Of a DNA stretch of 28,990 nucleotides, positions 15,397-23,020 are shown in pieces. The notes below the pieces were generated by a model, which did no database searches, was not told where the DNA came from, and saw only the letters and a list, made by a program, of their open reading frames with translations. Every line of letters begins with the position of its first letter. The stretch's first letter is position 1. The translations under genes were made by a program, and so were the position numbers. Origin of the DNA: Negativibacillus sp. (GTDB lineage Bacteria > Bacillota > Clostridia > Oscillospirales > Ruminococcaceae); contig JAHHTY010000024.1 in NCBI GenBank assembly GCA_020024325.1, positions 1 through 28,990 of the forward strand, written 5' to 3'.

Positions 15397-15597
15397 TTAC
15401 TGCACGTTCTTCATTGCATTTTCCTTGATAATCGTGGAAATTCTGGCAATGTCTTTTTTGACTGCCTTAATTCTCTTCGGATTCTCAAGCTGGTTAATTG
15501 CGTGCTGGAAGCGAAGGTGGAAAAGCTCAGCTTTCAAGTCTACAAGCTTCTCGGAAAGTTCTTTTTCGGACAAGTTTCTGATCTCAACAGCTTTCAT
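15397..15597 (-). CDS. rpmC: 50S ribosomal protein L29
   Basis: 66 residues, two-helix hairpin protein near the tunnel exit. It starts MKAVEIRNLSEKELSEKLVD, with LFHLRFQHAINQLENPKRIK as the conserved core. The start overlaps the rplP stop as TAATG, and its ribosome binding site lies inside rplP, so the two are translationally coupled. Confidence 0.97.
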   Translation of the reverse strand: MKAVEIRNLSEKELSEKLVDLKAELFHLRFQHAINQLENPKRIKAVKKDIARISTIIKENAMKNVQ

Positions 15598-16022
15598 TAC
15601 TTTTCACACTCCTTTACTTCTTTCTTGATGAATTTGCACTTAACTGGCAGTTTGTACATAGCCAGACGCATAGCCTCACGAGCGAGCTCTTCGGATACGC
15701 CACCGATTTCAAACATAACGGTGCCTGGCTTAACTACTGCTACCCAGTACTCTGGGCTACCTTTACCGGAACCCATTCGAGTTTCAGCAGGTTTTTCTGT
15801 GATTGGTTTATGTGGGAAGATCTTGATCCAAACCTGACCGCCACGTTTGATGTAACGTGTCATAGCAATACGAGCTGCTTCGATCTGGTTAGATGTGATC
15901 CAGGATGGCTCCAGTGCCTGCAGACCGAAATCGCCGTATGCAACAAAGTTACCTTTGTGAGCTGCACCTTTCATGCGACCTCTGTGCTGTCTGCGGTATT
16001 TTACTCTTTTCGGGAGAAGCAT
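15597..16022 (-). CDS. rplP: 50S ribosomal protein L16
   Basis: 141 residues. MLLPKRVKYRRQHRGRMKG, FGLQALEPSWITSNQIEAAR and RMGSGKGSPEYWVAVVKPG are diagnostic. L16 organises the A-site tRNA region of the 50S. Its ATG overlaps the rpsC stop (TAATG), and its own stop overlaps the rpmC start. Confidence 0.97.
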   Translation of the reverse strand: MLLPKRVKYRRQHRGRMKGAAHKGNFVAYGDFGLQALEPSWITSNQIEAARIAMTRYIKRGGQVWIKIFPHKPITEKPAETRMGSGKGSPEYWVAVVKPGTVMFEIGGVSEELAREAMRLAMYKLPVKCKFIKKEVKECEK

Positions 16023-16708
16023 TAGTTTTTGCCTCCTTCCTTACGAGGCTGTCTTTTTACTGCCTGGAGAACCTCTCCAGCGTAGATCCAGACTTTAACG
16101 CCGATTTTGCCGTAAGTGGTGTTTGCTTCTGCGAAACCATAGTCGATGTCAGCACGCAGTGTCTGCAGCGGAATGGTTCCTTCATGATAATGTTCGCTTC
16201 TAGCGATTTCAGCTCCGCCCAGACGGCCGGAAACCTGAACTTTGATACCCTGAGCACCCAGTTTCATTGTACGACCGATGCACTGTTTCATTGCGCGGCG
16301 GAAAGAAACACGTCTTTCCAGCTGAGAAGCAATGTTTTCTGCAACAAGCTGTGCGTTTTTGTCTGGCTGCTTAACTTCAACAATATTGATGAACACCTTT
16401 GCAGGTACTTCTTTATTTTTGTTGATGATCTTTTCGCACTGTGTACGGAGCTTTTCGATTTCAGCGCCGCCTTTACCGATAACCATACCCGGTTTTGCAC
16501 AGTGGATGTGGATTCTTACTTTGGTTGCATCACGCTCGATCTCTACGCGTGGTACACCTGCCAGCTGCAGGCTGTTTTTCAGGAACTTACGCAGATTGTA
16601 GTCCTCTACCAGGATATCGCCAAAAGCGTCGTCCTTAGCAAACCAGCGGGAATCCCAATCTTTGATGACACCGACACGAATGCCGTGTGGATTAACCTTT
16701 TGTCCCAT
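16022..16708 (-). CDS. rpsC: 30S ribosomal protein S3
   Basis: 228 residues. It starts MGQKVNPHGIRVGVIKDWDS. The type II KH domain has the GMVIGKGGAEIEKL loop (74-87, GKGG at 78-81). The C-terminal domain has LGAQGIKVQVSGRLGGAEIAR and the TIPLQTLRADIDYG block. It lines the mRNA entry channel. Lies 19 nt after rplV. Confidence 0.97.
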   Translation of the reverse strand: MGQKVNPHGIRVGVIKDWDSRWFAKDDAFGDILVEDYNLRKFLKNSLQLAGVPRVEIERDATKVRIHIHCAKPGMVIGKGGAEIEKLRTQCEKIINKNKEVPAKVFINIVEVKQPDKNAQLVAENIASQLERRVSFRRAMKQCIGRTMKLGAQGIKVQVSGRLGGAEIARSEHYHEGTIPLQTLRADIDYGFAEANTTYGKIGVKVWIYAGEVLQAVKRQPRKEGGKN

Positions 16709-16727
16709 AGTTTACCTCCTCCTTTGG

Positions 16728-17063
16728 CTATTCCTTTTCCTTCAGAACAATTGTGATGTTCGAAGTTCTCTTAAATACTCTAAATGCTCTACCCTGAGCT
16801 CTTGGTCTAACTCTCTTAAGAGTTGGGCCTTCACCAACGAAGCACTCTGCAACATAGAGGTTGTTTACGTCCATGTTGTGGTTTTCTCCTGCGTTAGCGA
16901 TTGCGGATTTCAGAAGTTTCTCTACCGGCTCGCATGCAGCCTTTGGAGTGTGCTTCAGAATAGCCAAAGCCAGTTTAGTTGGCTTGTTTCTAATCAAATC
17001 AAGCACAATCTGCACTTTACGTGGTGCAATACGGGCATATTTGAGGTAAGCCCTAGCTTCCAT
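16728..17063 (-). CDS. rplV: 50S ribosomal protein L22
   Basis: 111 residues. It starts EARAYLKYARIAPRKVQIVL and ends in the beta-hairpin LKRVRPRAQGRAFRVFKRTS that reaches the exit tunnel, the site of macrolide resistance changes in other bacteria. The hairpin sequence looks canonical, with no insertion or deletion noticed. Confidence 0.97.
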   Translation of the reverse strand: MEARAYLKYARIAPRKVQIVLDLIRNKPTKLALAILKHTPKAACEPVEKLLKSAIANAGENHNMDVNNLYVAECFVGEGPTLKRVRPRAQGRAFRVFKRTSNITIVLKEKE

Positions 17064-17088
17064 TTGTTATCCTCCTCTCGGCCTTTGC

Positions 17089-17364
17089 TTACTTGCCGGA
17101 TTTTTTGGCGCCGGCGTGGCCTCTATAGGTTCTTGTAGGAGCAAATTCTCCCAGTTTGTGTCCAACCATATCCTCGGTTACATAAACCGGAACATGTTTG
17201 CGACCATCATGAACTGCGAATGTATGTCCAACGAAATCAGGGAAAATTGTGGAAGAACGGCTCCAGGTTTTCAGAACTCTCTTTTCACCGGCAGCGTTCA
17301 TTTCCTGTACTCTTTTGAACAGTACAGGCTGTACAAAAGGTCCCTTTTTAATACTTCTACCCAT
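17089..17364 (-). CDS. rpsS: 30S ribosomal protein S19
   Basis: 91 residues. MGRSIKKGPFVQPVLFKRV, TWSRSSTIFPDFVGHTFAVHDG and MVGHKLGEFAPTRTYRGHAG are canonical. It binds the 30S head together with S13. The gap is 24 nt from rplB and 25 nt to rplV. Confidence 0.97.
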   Translation of the reverse strand: MGRSIKKGPFVQPVLFKRVQEMNAAGEKRVLKTWSRSSTIFPDFVGHTFAVHDGRKHVPVYVTEDMVGHKLGEFAPTRTYRGHAGAKKSGK

Positions 17365-17388
17365 TAGTTCGTCTCCTTTCAGCCTGCA

Positions 17389-18222
17389 TTACTTATCGTT
17401 GCGGCGTTTGACAATGTACTTGTCGGAGCGGTTGCTCTTCTTTCTGGTCTTATAGCCAAGAGCAGGTTTGCCCCAAGGAGTAACTGGGCCTGGACGGCCA
17501 ACTGGGGATTTACCTTCACCACCACCGTGTGGATGGTCGCATGGGTTCATTACGGAACCACGAACAGTAGGTCTCCAACCCATGTGGCGTTTACGACCAG
17601 CTTTACCGATAGATACGTTTTCGTGATCGATGTTACCTACCTGGCCAACAGTAGCCATGCAGTTTACCGGTACATTTCTCAGCTCGCCGGATGGCAGTCT
17701 GATCAGTGCCAGGTTACCTTCTTTAGCCATCAGCTGAGCCATGATACCAGCTGCACGAGCAAGCTGAGCACCTTTACCTGGGTAAAGCTCTACGTTGTGG
17801 ATGAAGGTACCAACCGGAATGTTTGCCAATGGCAGTGCATTACCGGTCTTGATGTCTGCGTTTACACCGGATTCGATTACATCGCCAACTTTCAGGCCGT
17901 TTGGAGCGAGGATGTATCTTTTCTCGCCGTCTTCGTACTGAACCAGTGCAATGTGAGCAGAACGGTTTGGATCGTACTCAAGAGTGAGTACAGTTGCAGG
18001 CATATCTACTTTATTACGTTTAAAATCGATGATACGATATTTTCTTCTGTTTGCACCTCCACGGTGGCGAACAGTGATTCTACCGTAGCTGTTACGTCCT
18101 GAATTCTTTTTCAGCGGAGCCAGCAGGCTTCTTTCAGGAGCAACCTTGGACAGCTGGGAGTAGTCAGTTGTTGTCATCTGACGTCTGGAAGCTGTCGTTG
18201 GCTTATATGTTCTAATAGCCAT
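17389..18222 (-). CDS. rplB: 50S ribosomal protein L2
   Basis: 277 residues, full length. MAIRTYKPTTASRRQMTT, RGGANRRKYRIIDFKRNK and YILAPNGLKVGD precede the C-terminal NPCDHPHGGGEGKSPVGRPG loop (about 226-245), which contacts the peptidyl transferase region. It is preceded by a 78 nt spacer with small hairpins (AAGGA/TCCTT), longer than most gaps here. Confidence 0.97.
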   Translation of the reverse strand: MAIRTYKPTTASRRQMTTTDYSQLSKVAPERSLLAPLKKNSGRNSYGRITVRHRGGANRRKYRIIDFKRNKVDMPATVLTLEYDPNRSAHIALVQYEDGEKRYILAPNGLKVGDVIESGVNADIKTGNALPLANIPVGTFIHNVELYPGKGAQLARAAGIMAQLMAKEGNLALIRLPSGELRNVPVNCMATVGQVGNIDHENVSIGKAGRKRHMGWRPTVRGSVMNPCDHPHGGGEGKSPVGRPGPVTPWGKPALGYKTRKKSNRSDKYIVKRRNDK

Positions 18223-18300
18223 GGTTTCACTCTCCTCATAATTTTTTGCGGGACTGAGTTAAATCCCATACACTTGGAAGGATGTTGGTCCTTCGGGCAA

Positions 18301-18594
18301 TTACATCATGGAGTCAAAGAACTCGATGGTCTTGGAATCCTCTGTCAGGGTTACAACTGCTTTTTTCCAGTCAGCTGTGTAACCGCCGTTCATGCCCTGG
18401 CGTCTGTATTTGCCGTTAACATTGATTGTGTTAACTTTAGCAACTTTTACGCCAAACAGTTCTGCAACTGCTTTTGCGATTTCGATTTTATTTGCATCTT
18501 TCGCAACTTTAAAGGTGTACTTTTTGTTTGCAATGCCCTGCATGCTAGCCTCGGTGATAATAGGCTTTAAGATGATATCGTGTGCAGTTTTCAT
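18301..18594 (-). CDS. rplW: 50S ribosomal protein L23
   Basis: 97 residues. It starts MKTAHDIILKPIITEASMQG; the middle AVAELFGVKVAKVNTINVNG is the conserved core and KYRRQGMNGG the rRNA-binding loop. It sits at the tunnel exit and docks trigger factor and SRP in other bacteria. The ATG overlaps the rplD stop by one base. Confidence 0.96.
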   Translation of the reverse strand: MKTAHDIILKPIITEASMQGIANKKYTFKVAKDANKIEIAKAVAELFGVKVAKVNTINVNGKYRRQGMNGGYTADWKKAVVTLTEDSKTIEFFDSMM

Positions 18595-19217
18595 TATGCG
18601 TACACCTCCTCGATTTTCTCAAGTGCGCTCTTAGCAACGATAAATTTATCGCAGTTAAGAATATCATACACATTGATTGTATTAACAAGGGCTGTTTTAA
18701 CGCCTGGGATGTTTGCAGCACTCTTGATGAGTTTTGCATCAACTTCCGGCATTACGATAAGAGCTTTCTTATCAGCACCCAGTTTGGAAAGCATCTCTGC
18801 AACAGCTTTGGTTTTGTAACCTTCTACTGCGATATTGTCAACAACAATCATGTTGTTGTCAGCAACTTTTGCGGAGAATGCGGATTTCAGAGCAAGTCTT
18901 TTTACTTTCTTTGGCAGTGCGTAGCTGTAATCTCTTGGCTTAGGACCGAGAGCGATACCGCCATGTGTCCACTGTGGAGCTCTTGTAGAACCCTGTCTTG
19001 CACGGCCTGTACCCTTCTGTTTCCATGGTTTGCGGCCGCCGCCGGAAACCTCAGAGCGGGTCAGAGTGGACTGTGTGCCCTGACGCTGATTTGCAAGGTA
19101 GTTTACTACTGCAGCGTGCATAACGGAAGTGTTTGGTTCAATTCCGAAGATGGCATCGGAGAGGGTCATTTCGCCAACGCTCTTGCCGGTCATATCAAAT
19201 ACAGTAATCTGTGGCAT
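18594..19217 (-). CDS. rplD: 50S ribosomal protein L4
   Basis: 207 residues. The extended loop LTRSEVSGGGRKPWKQKGTG, then RARQGSTRAPQWTHGG (about 52-87), reaches the exit tunnel. The C-terminal globular part includes MIVVDNIAVE and VYDILNCDKFIVAKSALEKI. In gammaproteobacteria L4 represses the S10 operon through its leader. A structured leader exists here too (20320-20656), but binding by L4 is only a guess. Confidence 0.97.
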   Translation of the reverse strand: MPQITVFDMTGKSVGEMTLSDAIFGIEPNTSVMHAAVVNYLANQRQGTQSTLTRSEVSGGGRKPWKQKGTGRARQGSTRAPQWTHGGIALGPKPRDYSYALPKKVKRLALKSAFSAKVADNNMIVVDNIAVEGYKTKAVAEMLSKLGADKKALIVMPEVDAKLIKSAANIPGVKTALVNTINVYDILNCDKFIVAKSALEKIEEVYA

Positions 19218-19234
19218 CGTGTTTCCTCCTTTCC

Positions 19235-19870
19235 TTAGGCCATCTTAACGCTGTCAGTGATGTATACTACACCGTTTTTAGCACCCGGGATAGCACCTTT
19301 GATTGCGATAAGATTGTTTTCAACATCAACTTTAACGATTTCGAGGTTCTGAACTGTAACTCTTTCAGCACCCATGTGGCCTGGCAGACCTTTGCCCTTA
19401 AATACACGGGAAGGGTCAGAACAAGCACCGTTGGAACCGGCGTGGTTTCCTACAGGACCTGTACCGTGGGTTGCTTTCAGGCTGCGGTTACCGTAACGTT
19501 TAATTGTGCCGGCGTAACCTTTACCTTTAGAAGTACCGCAAACGTCAACTTTATCGCCGCTTGCAAAGACATCAGCTTTGATGAGGTCGCCGACATTCAG
19601 TGCAGCGCAATCATCAAGTCTAAACTCTCTGAGTACTTTCTTCATAGCTACATCGCTCTTAGCGAAGTGACCCTGAAGTGGTTTGTTTACGTGTTTGCTT
19701 GTGACCTCGCCAAAACCGATCTGCACGGCTTCGTAGCCATCGTTTTCGATTGTCTTTTTCTGAACGACAACACAAGGACCAGCTTCAATTACTGTTACGG
19801 GAATGAATTTTCCATTCTCGTCAAAAAGCTGTGTCATACCCAGCTTTTTGCCTACGATGCATTTTTGCAT
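19235..19870 (-). CDS. rplC: 50S ribosomal protein L3
   Basis: 211 residues. It starts MQKCIVGKKLGMTQLFDENG. The signatures GTSKGKGYAGTIKRYGN (about 112-128) and HGTGPVGNHAGSNGACSDPS, with VFKGKGLPGHMGAERVTVQN, belong to the extension near the peptidyl transferase centre. The AGGAGG site precedes an ATG. A structured 137 nt spacer separates it from rpsJ. Confidence 0.97.
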   Translation of the reverse strand: MQKCIVGKKLGMTQLFDENGKFIPVTVIEAGPCVVVQKKTIENDGYEAVQIGFGEVTSKHVNKPLQGHFAKSDVAMKKVLREFRLDDCAALNVGDLIKADVFASGDKVDVCGTSKGKGYAGTIKRYGNRSLKATHGTGPVGNHAGSNGACSDPSRVFKGKGLPGHMGAERVTVQNLEIVKVDVENNLIAIKGAIPGAKNGVVYITDSVKMA

Positions 19871-19895
19871 TGTATATACCTCCTATTGGTTATTG

Positions 19896-19984
19896 GTTGG
19901 CAGCTTTGCTGTCAACATTACCTTTGCAGACAAGCACAACTTCTTTTCGAAGGTGCCGGAAAATCCGGGATTCCGATTTTCCTA
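19896..19984 (-). promoter_or_regulatory. Three hairpins in the rpsJ-rplC spacer
   Basis: The 137 nt spacer holds three consecutive inverted repeats. GTTGgCAGC (19896-19904) pairs with GCTGtCAAC (19908-19916). GCAC-aa-CTTC (19934-19943) pairs with GAAG-GTGC (19949-19956). GGAAAATC and GATTTTCC pair around an 8-9 nt loop (about 19958-19984). None has a T-tract, and they end just before the rplC ribosome binding site. Confidence 0.5.
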
Positions 19985-20007
19985 AATTTCAGTGGAAAAC
20001 TTTACGA

Positions 20008-20319
20008 TTAAAGTTTTACTTCGATTTCTACGCCTGCAGGGAGCTCAAGACCTTTGAGAGCTTCTACTGTTTTCTGGGTAGGTCTCAGAACGTCAATGAG
20101 TCTTTTGTGAGTTCTCATCTCAAACTGCTCACGGGAATCTTTGTACTTATGAACAGCACGCAGAATGGTAACAATTTCCTTTTCGGTAGGCAGTGGAATA
20201 GGACCGGAAACTCTGGCACCTGTTCTTGTTACTACCTCAACGATTTTTGCTGCGGAAGAGTCTACCAACTGATAATCGAAACCCTTCAGTCTGATTCTGA
20301 TTTTTTCTTTGACTGCCAC
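20008..20319 (-). CDS. rpsJ: 30S ribosomal protein S10 (GTG start)
   Basis: 103 residues. The start is GTG at 20319, 7 nt after AGGAGG, giving (M)AVKEKIRIRLKGFDYQLVD. RTGARVSGPIPLPTEK and HKYKDSREQFEMRTHKRLID are diagnostic. It is also the NusE antitermination factor in other bacteria. First gene of the superoperon. No rpsL-rpsG-fusA-tuf genes precede it, so the str cluster is not adjacent here. Confidence 0.97.
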   Translation of the reverse strand: MAVKEKIRIRLKGFDYQLVDSSAAKIVEVVTRTGARVSGPIPLPTEKEIVTILRAVHKYKDSREQFEMRTHKRLIDVLRPTQKTVEALKGLELPAGVEIEVKL

Positions 20320-20656
20320 ATCATCGCCTCCTTAAAGCATTTTCTTGAGTGGGACGACGTCTTTTGGCATTCTGTGTTTTTACGAGGAAAAACCTCCTGC
20401 CAACAGCTTGTATCTTCTCAATCATGTTGAACACGCTTCCGCGTGTTCCCTGACTTTCCAAATAAAAAATCGGGCAATCTGCATTGCGCAGATTTACCCG
20501 GGACTTTAGACAGTCGTGATAAACAAATCACTTGTCACAATCAGAAGAACCTTCTGTGTTATAAAGCCGCCCGGTTTTAAATCGGACATACTCGGCGGAA
20601 ATTACCTATCACTTTGGATAGCAACCTCCCGCTTCAACGCATATCTTGTGCAGTCA
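20320..20656 (-). promoter_or_regulatory. Structured S10-operon leader
   Basis: A leader of about 340 nt between the promoter and the rpsJ ribosome binding site. Helices read by eye, in transcript order: an imperfect stem (GCGG/CCGC, 20595-20632) capped by CTATC/GATAG (20606-20621); CAGAAG-GTT-CTTCTG (20542-20556); GTGAT/ATCAC (20516-20531); the terminator-like hairpin (20462-20500); GAACACGC-GGAA-GCGTGTTC (20429-20448, a GNRA-loop hairpin); and a TTGGCA/TGCCAA stem (about 20366-20406). No convincing leader peptide is seen. This points to RNA-based control of the whole operon. Confidence 0.65.
20462..20500 (-). terminator. Putative attenuator in the S10 leader
   Basis: On the minus strand CGGG (20500-20497) and AATCTGC (20494-20488) pair with GCAGATT (20482-20476) and CCCG (20474-20471) around a five-base loop, followed by ATTTTTTATTT. 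It lies about 150 nt ahead of rpsJ, downstream of the promoter, so it would cut transcription of the operon short. CCGGG near 20570 could pair with CCCGG at the base of the stem as a competing structure. Confidence 0.7.
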
Positions 20657-20662
20657 CGCTTA

Positions 20663-20694
20663 ATTATAATACAATACTTCTCTGCACTTTGCAA
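20663..20694 (-). promoter_or_regulatory. Promoter of the S10 superoperon
   Basis: On the minus strand TTGCAA (20694-20689) and TATTAT (20671-20666) are spaced by 17 nt; an overlapping TATAAT (20668-20663) would need a 20 nt spacer. An AT-rich stretch lies upstream of the -35. The transcription start is predicted near 20656-20659. Confidence 0.65.
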
Positions 20695-20783
20695 GAGTTT
20701 TTTTCATTTTTTTCGCCAAAAAAAGCGATTCTAACTTTCCGTTTATTTTAAAGAATATTCTTGTGTTTTTTTGTGCAACACTT

Positions 20784-20846
20784 ACAACAAGCTGTCCTGC
20801 TAGGTGAGTCAGCCCTTTGAATGCACAAAAGGCTGACAGCAGTTGT
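20784..20846 (-). other. Large imperfect hairpin after the lipoprotein gene
   Basis: Nested pairings: ACAAC (20784-20788) with GTTGT (20842-20846), TGCT (20798-20801) with AGCA (20838-20841), and GTCAGCC (20808-20814) with GGCTGAC (20831-20837). It sits about 35-100 nt past the lipoprotein stop and upstream of the S10 promoter. No T-tract follows on the minus strand, so it is not a clear intrinsic terminator. Confidence 0.45.
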
Positions 20847-20880
20847 CTTCCTATTTATATGTCATGAAAATCAGCGTCAT

Positions 20881-22230
20881 TTACTTTGAAGCCGAATCTT
20901 CTGCCTTACAGCTTTCAATGTAGACAGAAAGTAGTTCATACTGCTCTTGCGGCAGCAGAAATTGCTGAGAGCCTAGGCTAAATGTGACATAGCTTTCCAT
21001 AATACCCGGCAAATAGCTCTTGCTTATCACGTTTAAGACCACTTCTTCCCCTTCGGTATAGCCCAATGTCAGGGTCATTGTATCAGAACCACTGGCTGCC
21101 AACACATTGCTGACTGCTTTTCCCTCTACCTTGCGGGCATCTCCCAAAAGGCTCATCAAATAGTCCGACGCAGTGGTGTTTTTATATACCTTTTGCAGAT
21201 CAATCCTGCTTTGCACCTTTCCGGAAGAAACCATCAATCGTTCCGGTGTCTTTAACTCCGGTCCTTCTTTTTTCACCGGAAGCTCAAGATTAACAACTGC
21301 ATCGCAGGTTTTATTCAACACACCTACCTGTCGGATTCCGTCCAGATGCAGGTTTTCACCCTCTTTGCGGAAAGTATAGCGATAAACCGGCTCTCCTGCC
21401 AGCTCTTTTTGATAATTGTCCGCTGTCAGCTCAATGATGCTTCCATCCGCAGAGGTATAAATAAGCGGTTTTGCAGGGTCATTGCCCTCGGTCAGCACAA
21501 GGTCAACCATTACACTTTTTTCCCCATCCTGATACTGCACAAGCATCGGCCATACCTTTGGCTCAACCTTTTCCCCTTTGTGAGCAAAAACACCCTCTCT
21601 TGCATAGTAGTAATATTTTGGGCATAAATCTTGGAATCCCAAAGTTCTGCCGCTGCCAAACAGGTGGTTGTATACTGCTGCAACATCTTCCTGGTAATAA
21701 AACTCCCGAAGATCTCTTCCCTCCTCCTGCTCATTTTGCAAAAGCTTTGTGAGCATATGGTCAGGATAACGTTTACTTTCTGCAATCAGCCTGCCATCCT
21801 CATTTCGTTCCAACTTCATGTCAAAATCAATCGCAGGGGTGTTTTTCAGCGAAATTCGCAGCAAATCGTTGATGCGTGCGTGTTCAATGCCATCAAAGGC
21901 ACGGGGGGCTGCTGCAGATACCGTTACATTCTGCACCTGTTCAATCAGCATCAACGCTGTATCATCCATCTCCCTTAAATATTGCGAAGGCAGCGTAGCT
22001 TTATCCCATTCTTTCCAATGCTGCACAAATACGCCCTGACCTTCCAGTTCGGTTGGAATGCGGCTTGTATCTACAATTTGTGCCGCATCCTGCGGATATG
22101 ACTGCCCAACAACCGGTTCTTCCTCTTTTGGGGCTTGTTCTTTTGAGGAGCCGATTGTCAATCCGCCGCAACCGCTCAAGCTGACCATCATTGCTAAAAG
22201 CAGCGCTGTCAGACATCTTTTTTTCATCAT
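20881..22230 (-). CDS. Uncharacterised lipoprotein
   Basis: 449 residues. The N-terminus KKRCLTALLLAMMVSLSGC is a lipoprotein signal with the lipobox LSGC; C21 would be lipidated after cleavage, anchoring the protein on the outside of the membrane. The mature part begins with a low-complexity linker (GGLTIGSSKEQAPKEEEP). It then shows soluble alternating beta/alpha character, with recurring strand-like repeats near PLIYTSADGSIIELTADN. I do not recognise a domain and see no transport or enzyme motif. It lies 23 nt behind the HutD-family gene and is probably cotranscribed with it. Confidence 0.8.
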   Translation of the reverse strand: MMKKRCLTALLLAMMVSLSGCGGLTIGSSKEQAPKEEEPVVGQSYPQDAAQIVDTSRIPTELEGQGVFVQHWKEWDKATLPSQYLREMDDTALMLIEQVQNVTVSAAAPRAFDGIEHARINDLLRISLKNTPAIDFDMKLERNEDGRLIAESKRYPDHMLTKLLQNEQEEGRDLREFYYQEDVAAVYNHLFGSGRTLGFQDLCPKYYYYAREGVFAHKGEKVEPKVWPMLVQYQDGEKSVMVDLVLTEGNDPAKPLIYTSADGSIIELTADNYQKELAGEPVYRYTFRKEGENLHLDGIRQVGVLNKTCDAVVNLELPVKKEGPELKTPERLMVSSGKVQSRIDLQKVYKNTTASDYLMSLLGDARKVEGKAVSNVLAASGSDTMTLTLGYTEGEEVVLNVISKSYLPGIMESYVTFSLGSQQFLLPQEQYELLSVYIESCKAEDSASK

Positions 22231-22253
22231 AGTTTAACTCCTTTAATTATTCC

Positions 22254-22847
22254 TTAGCAGTTGCCCTGCGGCAATTTTACTTTGACGCAAATCACCTTTG
22301 CTGCTGCGTCTGTTTCATTGCTCAAACAAAGTTTTCCTTCATCAAGGGTGAATGCAAGGGATTTGTGTGGCAGGCTATCCTCTGCCTGTTCTGTTATACA
22401 GCGACAACTGCCCTCTGCTGCAAAAACTGCCAGCACTTCGCCTTGTTTGTTCTGCAAACTAAGCTTTTCCCCTGCTGCAAGATTGTGTACCAAAATTTCC
22501 CCCTTTGCTCCTTCCCGAAGCATCAGGTTAAAATCGGTTGCTTGCCCGATGCTTACGGTATTCCAGCCACCGTCAAAGCTGTCCTGTTCATAAGGAGCCA
22601 GCATTCTTTCGCCATGCCCTTCATAAAACAGATGCAGGCTGCCCTCCAGCGGCATAATGATGCGGGATACCCCCGGCAAAGCGGTAAACTCCGAACGTTC
22701 ACACTCTACAGTAGCACTGCTCAGGCGAAAAAGAAAATTCCGTTTTGAATATTCGCTTTCCTGCGGATAGATACACAGCTGGGTTGTTTTACCGCCCGAC
22801 CAGCAGGAAACCGGATAATCTTCTTTATGTGTAATACAGATCTTCAT
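22254..22847 (-). CDS. HutD family protein
   Basis: 197 residues with a HutD/Ves-type bicupin. The family signature near the N-terminus, VSCWSGGKTTQLCIYP (about 13-28, W-x-G-G-x-T-T), is present, as is the RLSSATVECERSEFTALPGVSR block, then SLHLFYEGH and the FDGGWNT segment. HutD proteins occur in histidine utilisation operons, where a regulatory role has been proposed. No hut enzymes are near here: the neighbour is a lipoprotein gene. Role unknown. Confidence 0.82.
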   Translation of the reverse strand: MKICITHKEDYPVSCWSGGKTTQLCIYPQESEYSKRNFLFRLSSATVECERSEFTALPGVSRIIMPLEGSLHLFYEGHGERMLAPYEQDSFDGGWNTVSIGQATDFNLMLREGAKGEILVHNLAAGEKLSLQNKQGEVLAVFAAEGSCRCITEQAEDSLPHKSLAFTLDEGKLCLSNETDAAAKVICVKVKLPQGNC

Positions 22848-22904
22848 CTTCGCTTCTCCTTTATCTCCTTTTGTTTTTCCTCATTTCAAAATTCTGTTAT
22901 TTCT

Positions 22905-22933
22905 ATTATACACCTGCACAGCCTTGCTGTCAT
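22905..22933 (-). promoter_or_regulatory. Promoter for the hutD-like/lipoprotein pair
   Basis: ATGACA (22933-22928) and TATAAT (22910-22905) on the minus strand are spaced 17 nt apart. The start would be near 22898, about 50 nt before the ATG at 22847. Confidence 0.6.
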
Positions 22934-22987
22934 TCCCTATCTTCTCATTCCCATAAAAAATCCCGCCCGATTTTTGTCGAGGAAGAT

Positions 22988-23019
22988 AAAAAAAGGACGG
23001 TATCTAACCGTCCTTTTTT
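22988..23019 (-). terminator. Terminator after the DUF4097 gene
   Basis: GGACGG (22995-23000) pairs with CCGTCC (23008-23013), flanked by A/T tracts, directly after the stop at 23021. A second weaker stem with a T-run (about 22954-22980) follows on the minus strand. It ends the PadR-DUF1700-DUF4097 transcript. Confidence 0.9.
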
Positions 23020-23020
23020 A

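Noticed and set aside
14404..15837. A 477-codon open frame on the plus strand across rplX to rplP
   Set aside because: Antisense to six ribosomal protein genes with no ribosome binding site and a Phe/Cys/Asn-rich product; a shadow of the real genes.
22954..22980. Second terminator behind the DUF4097 gene
   Set aside because: AAAATC/GATTTT with a T-run is present but short and A/T-rich. Mentioned with the main terminator rather than listed as its own feature.
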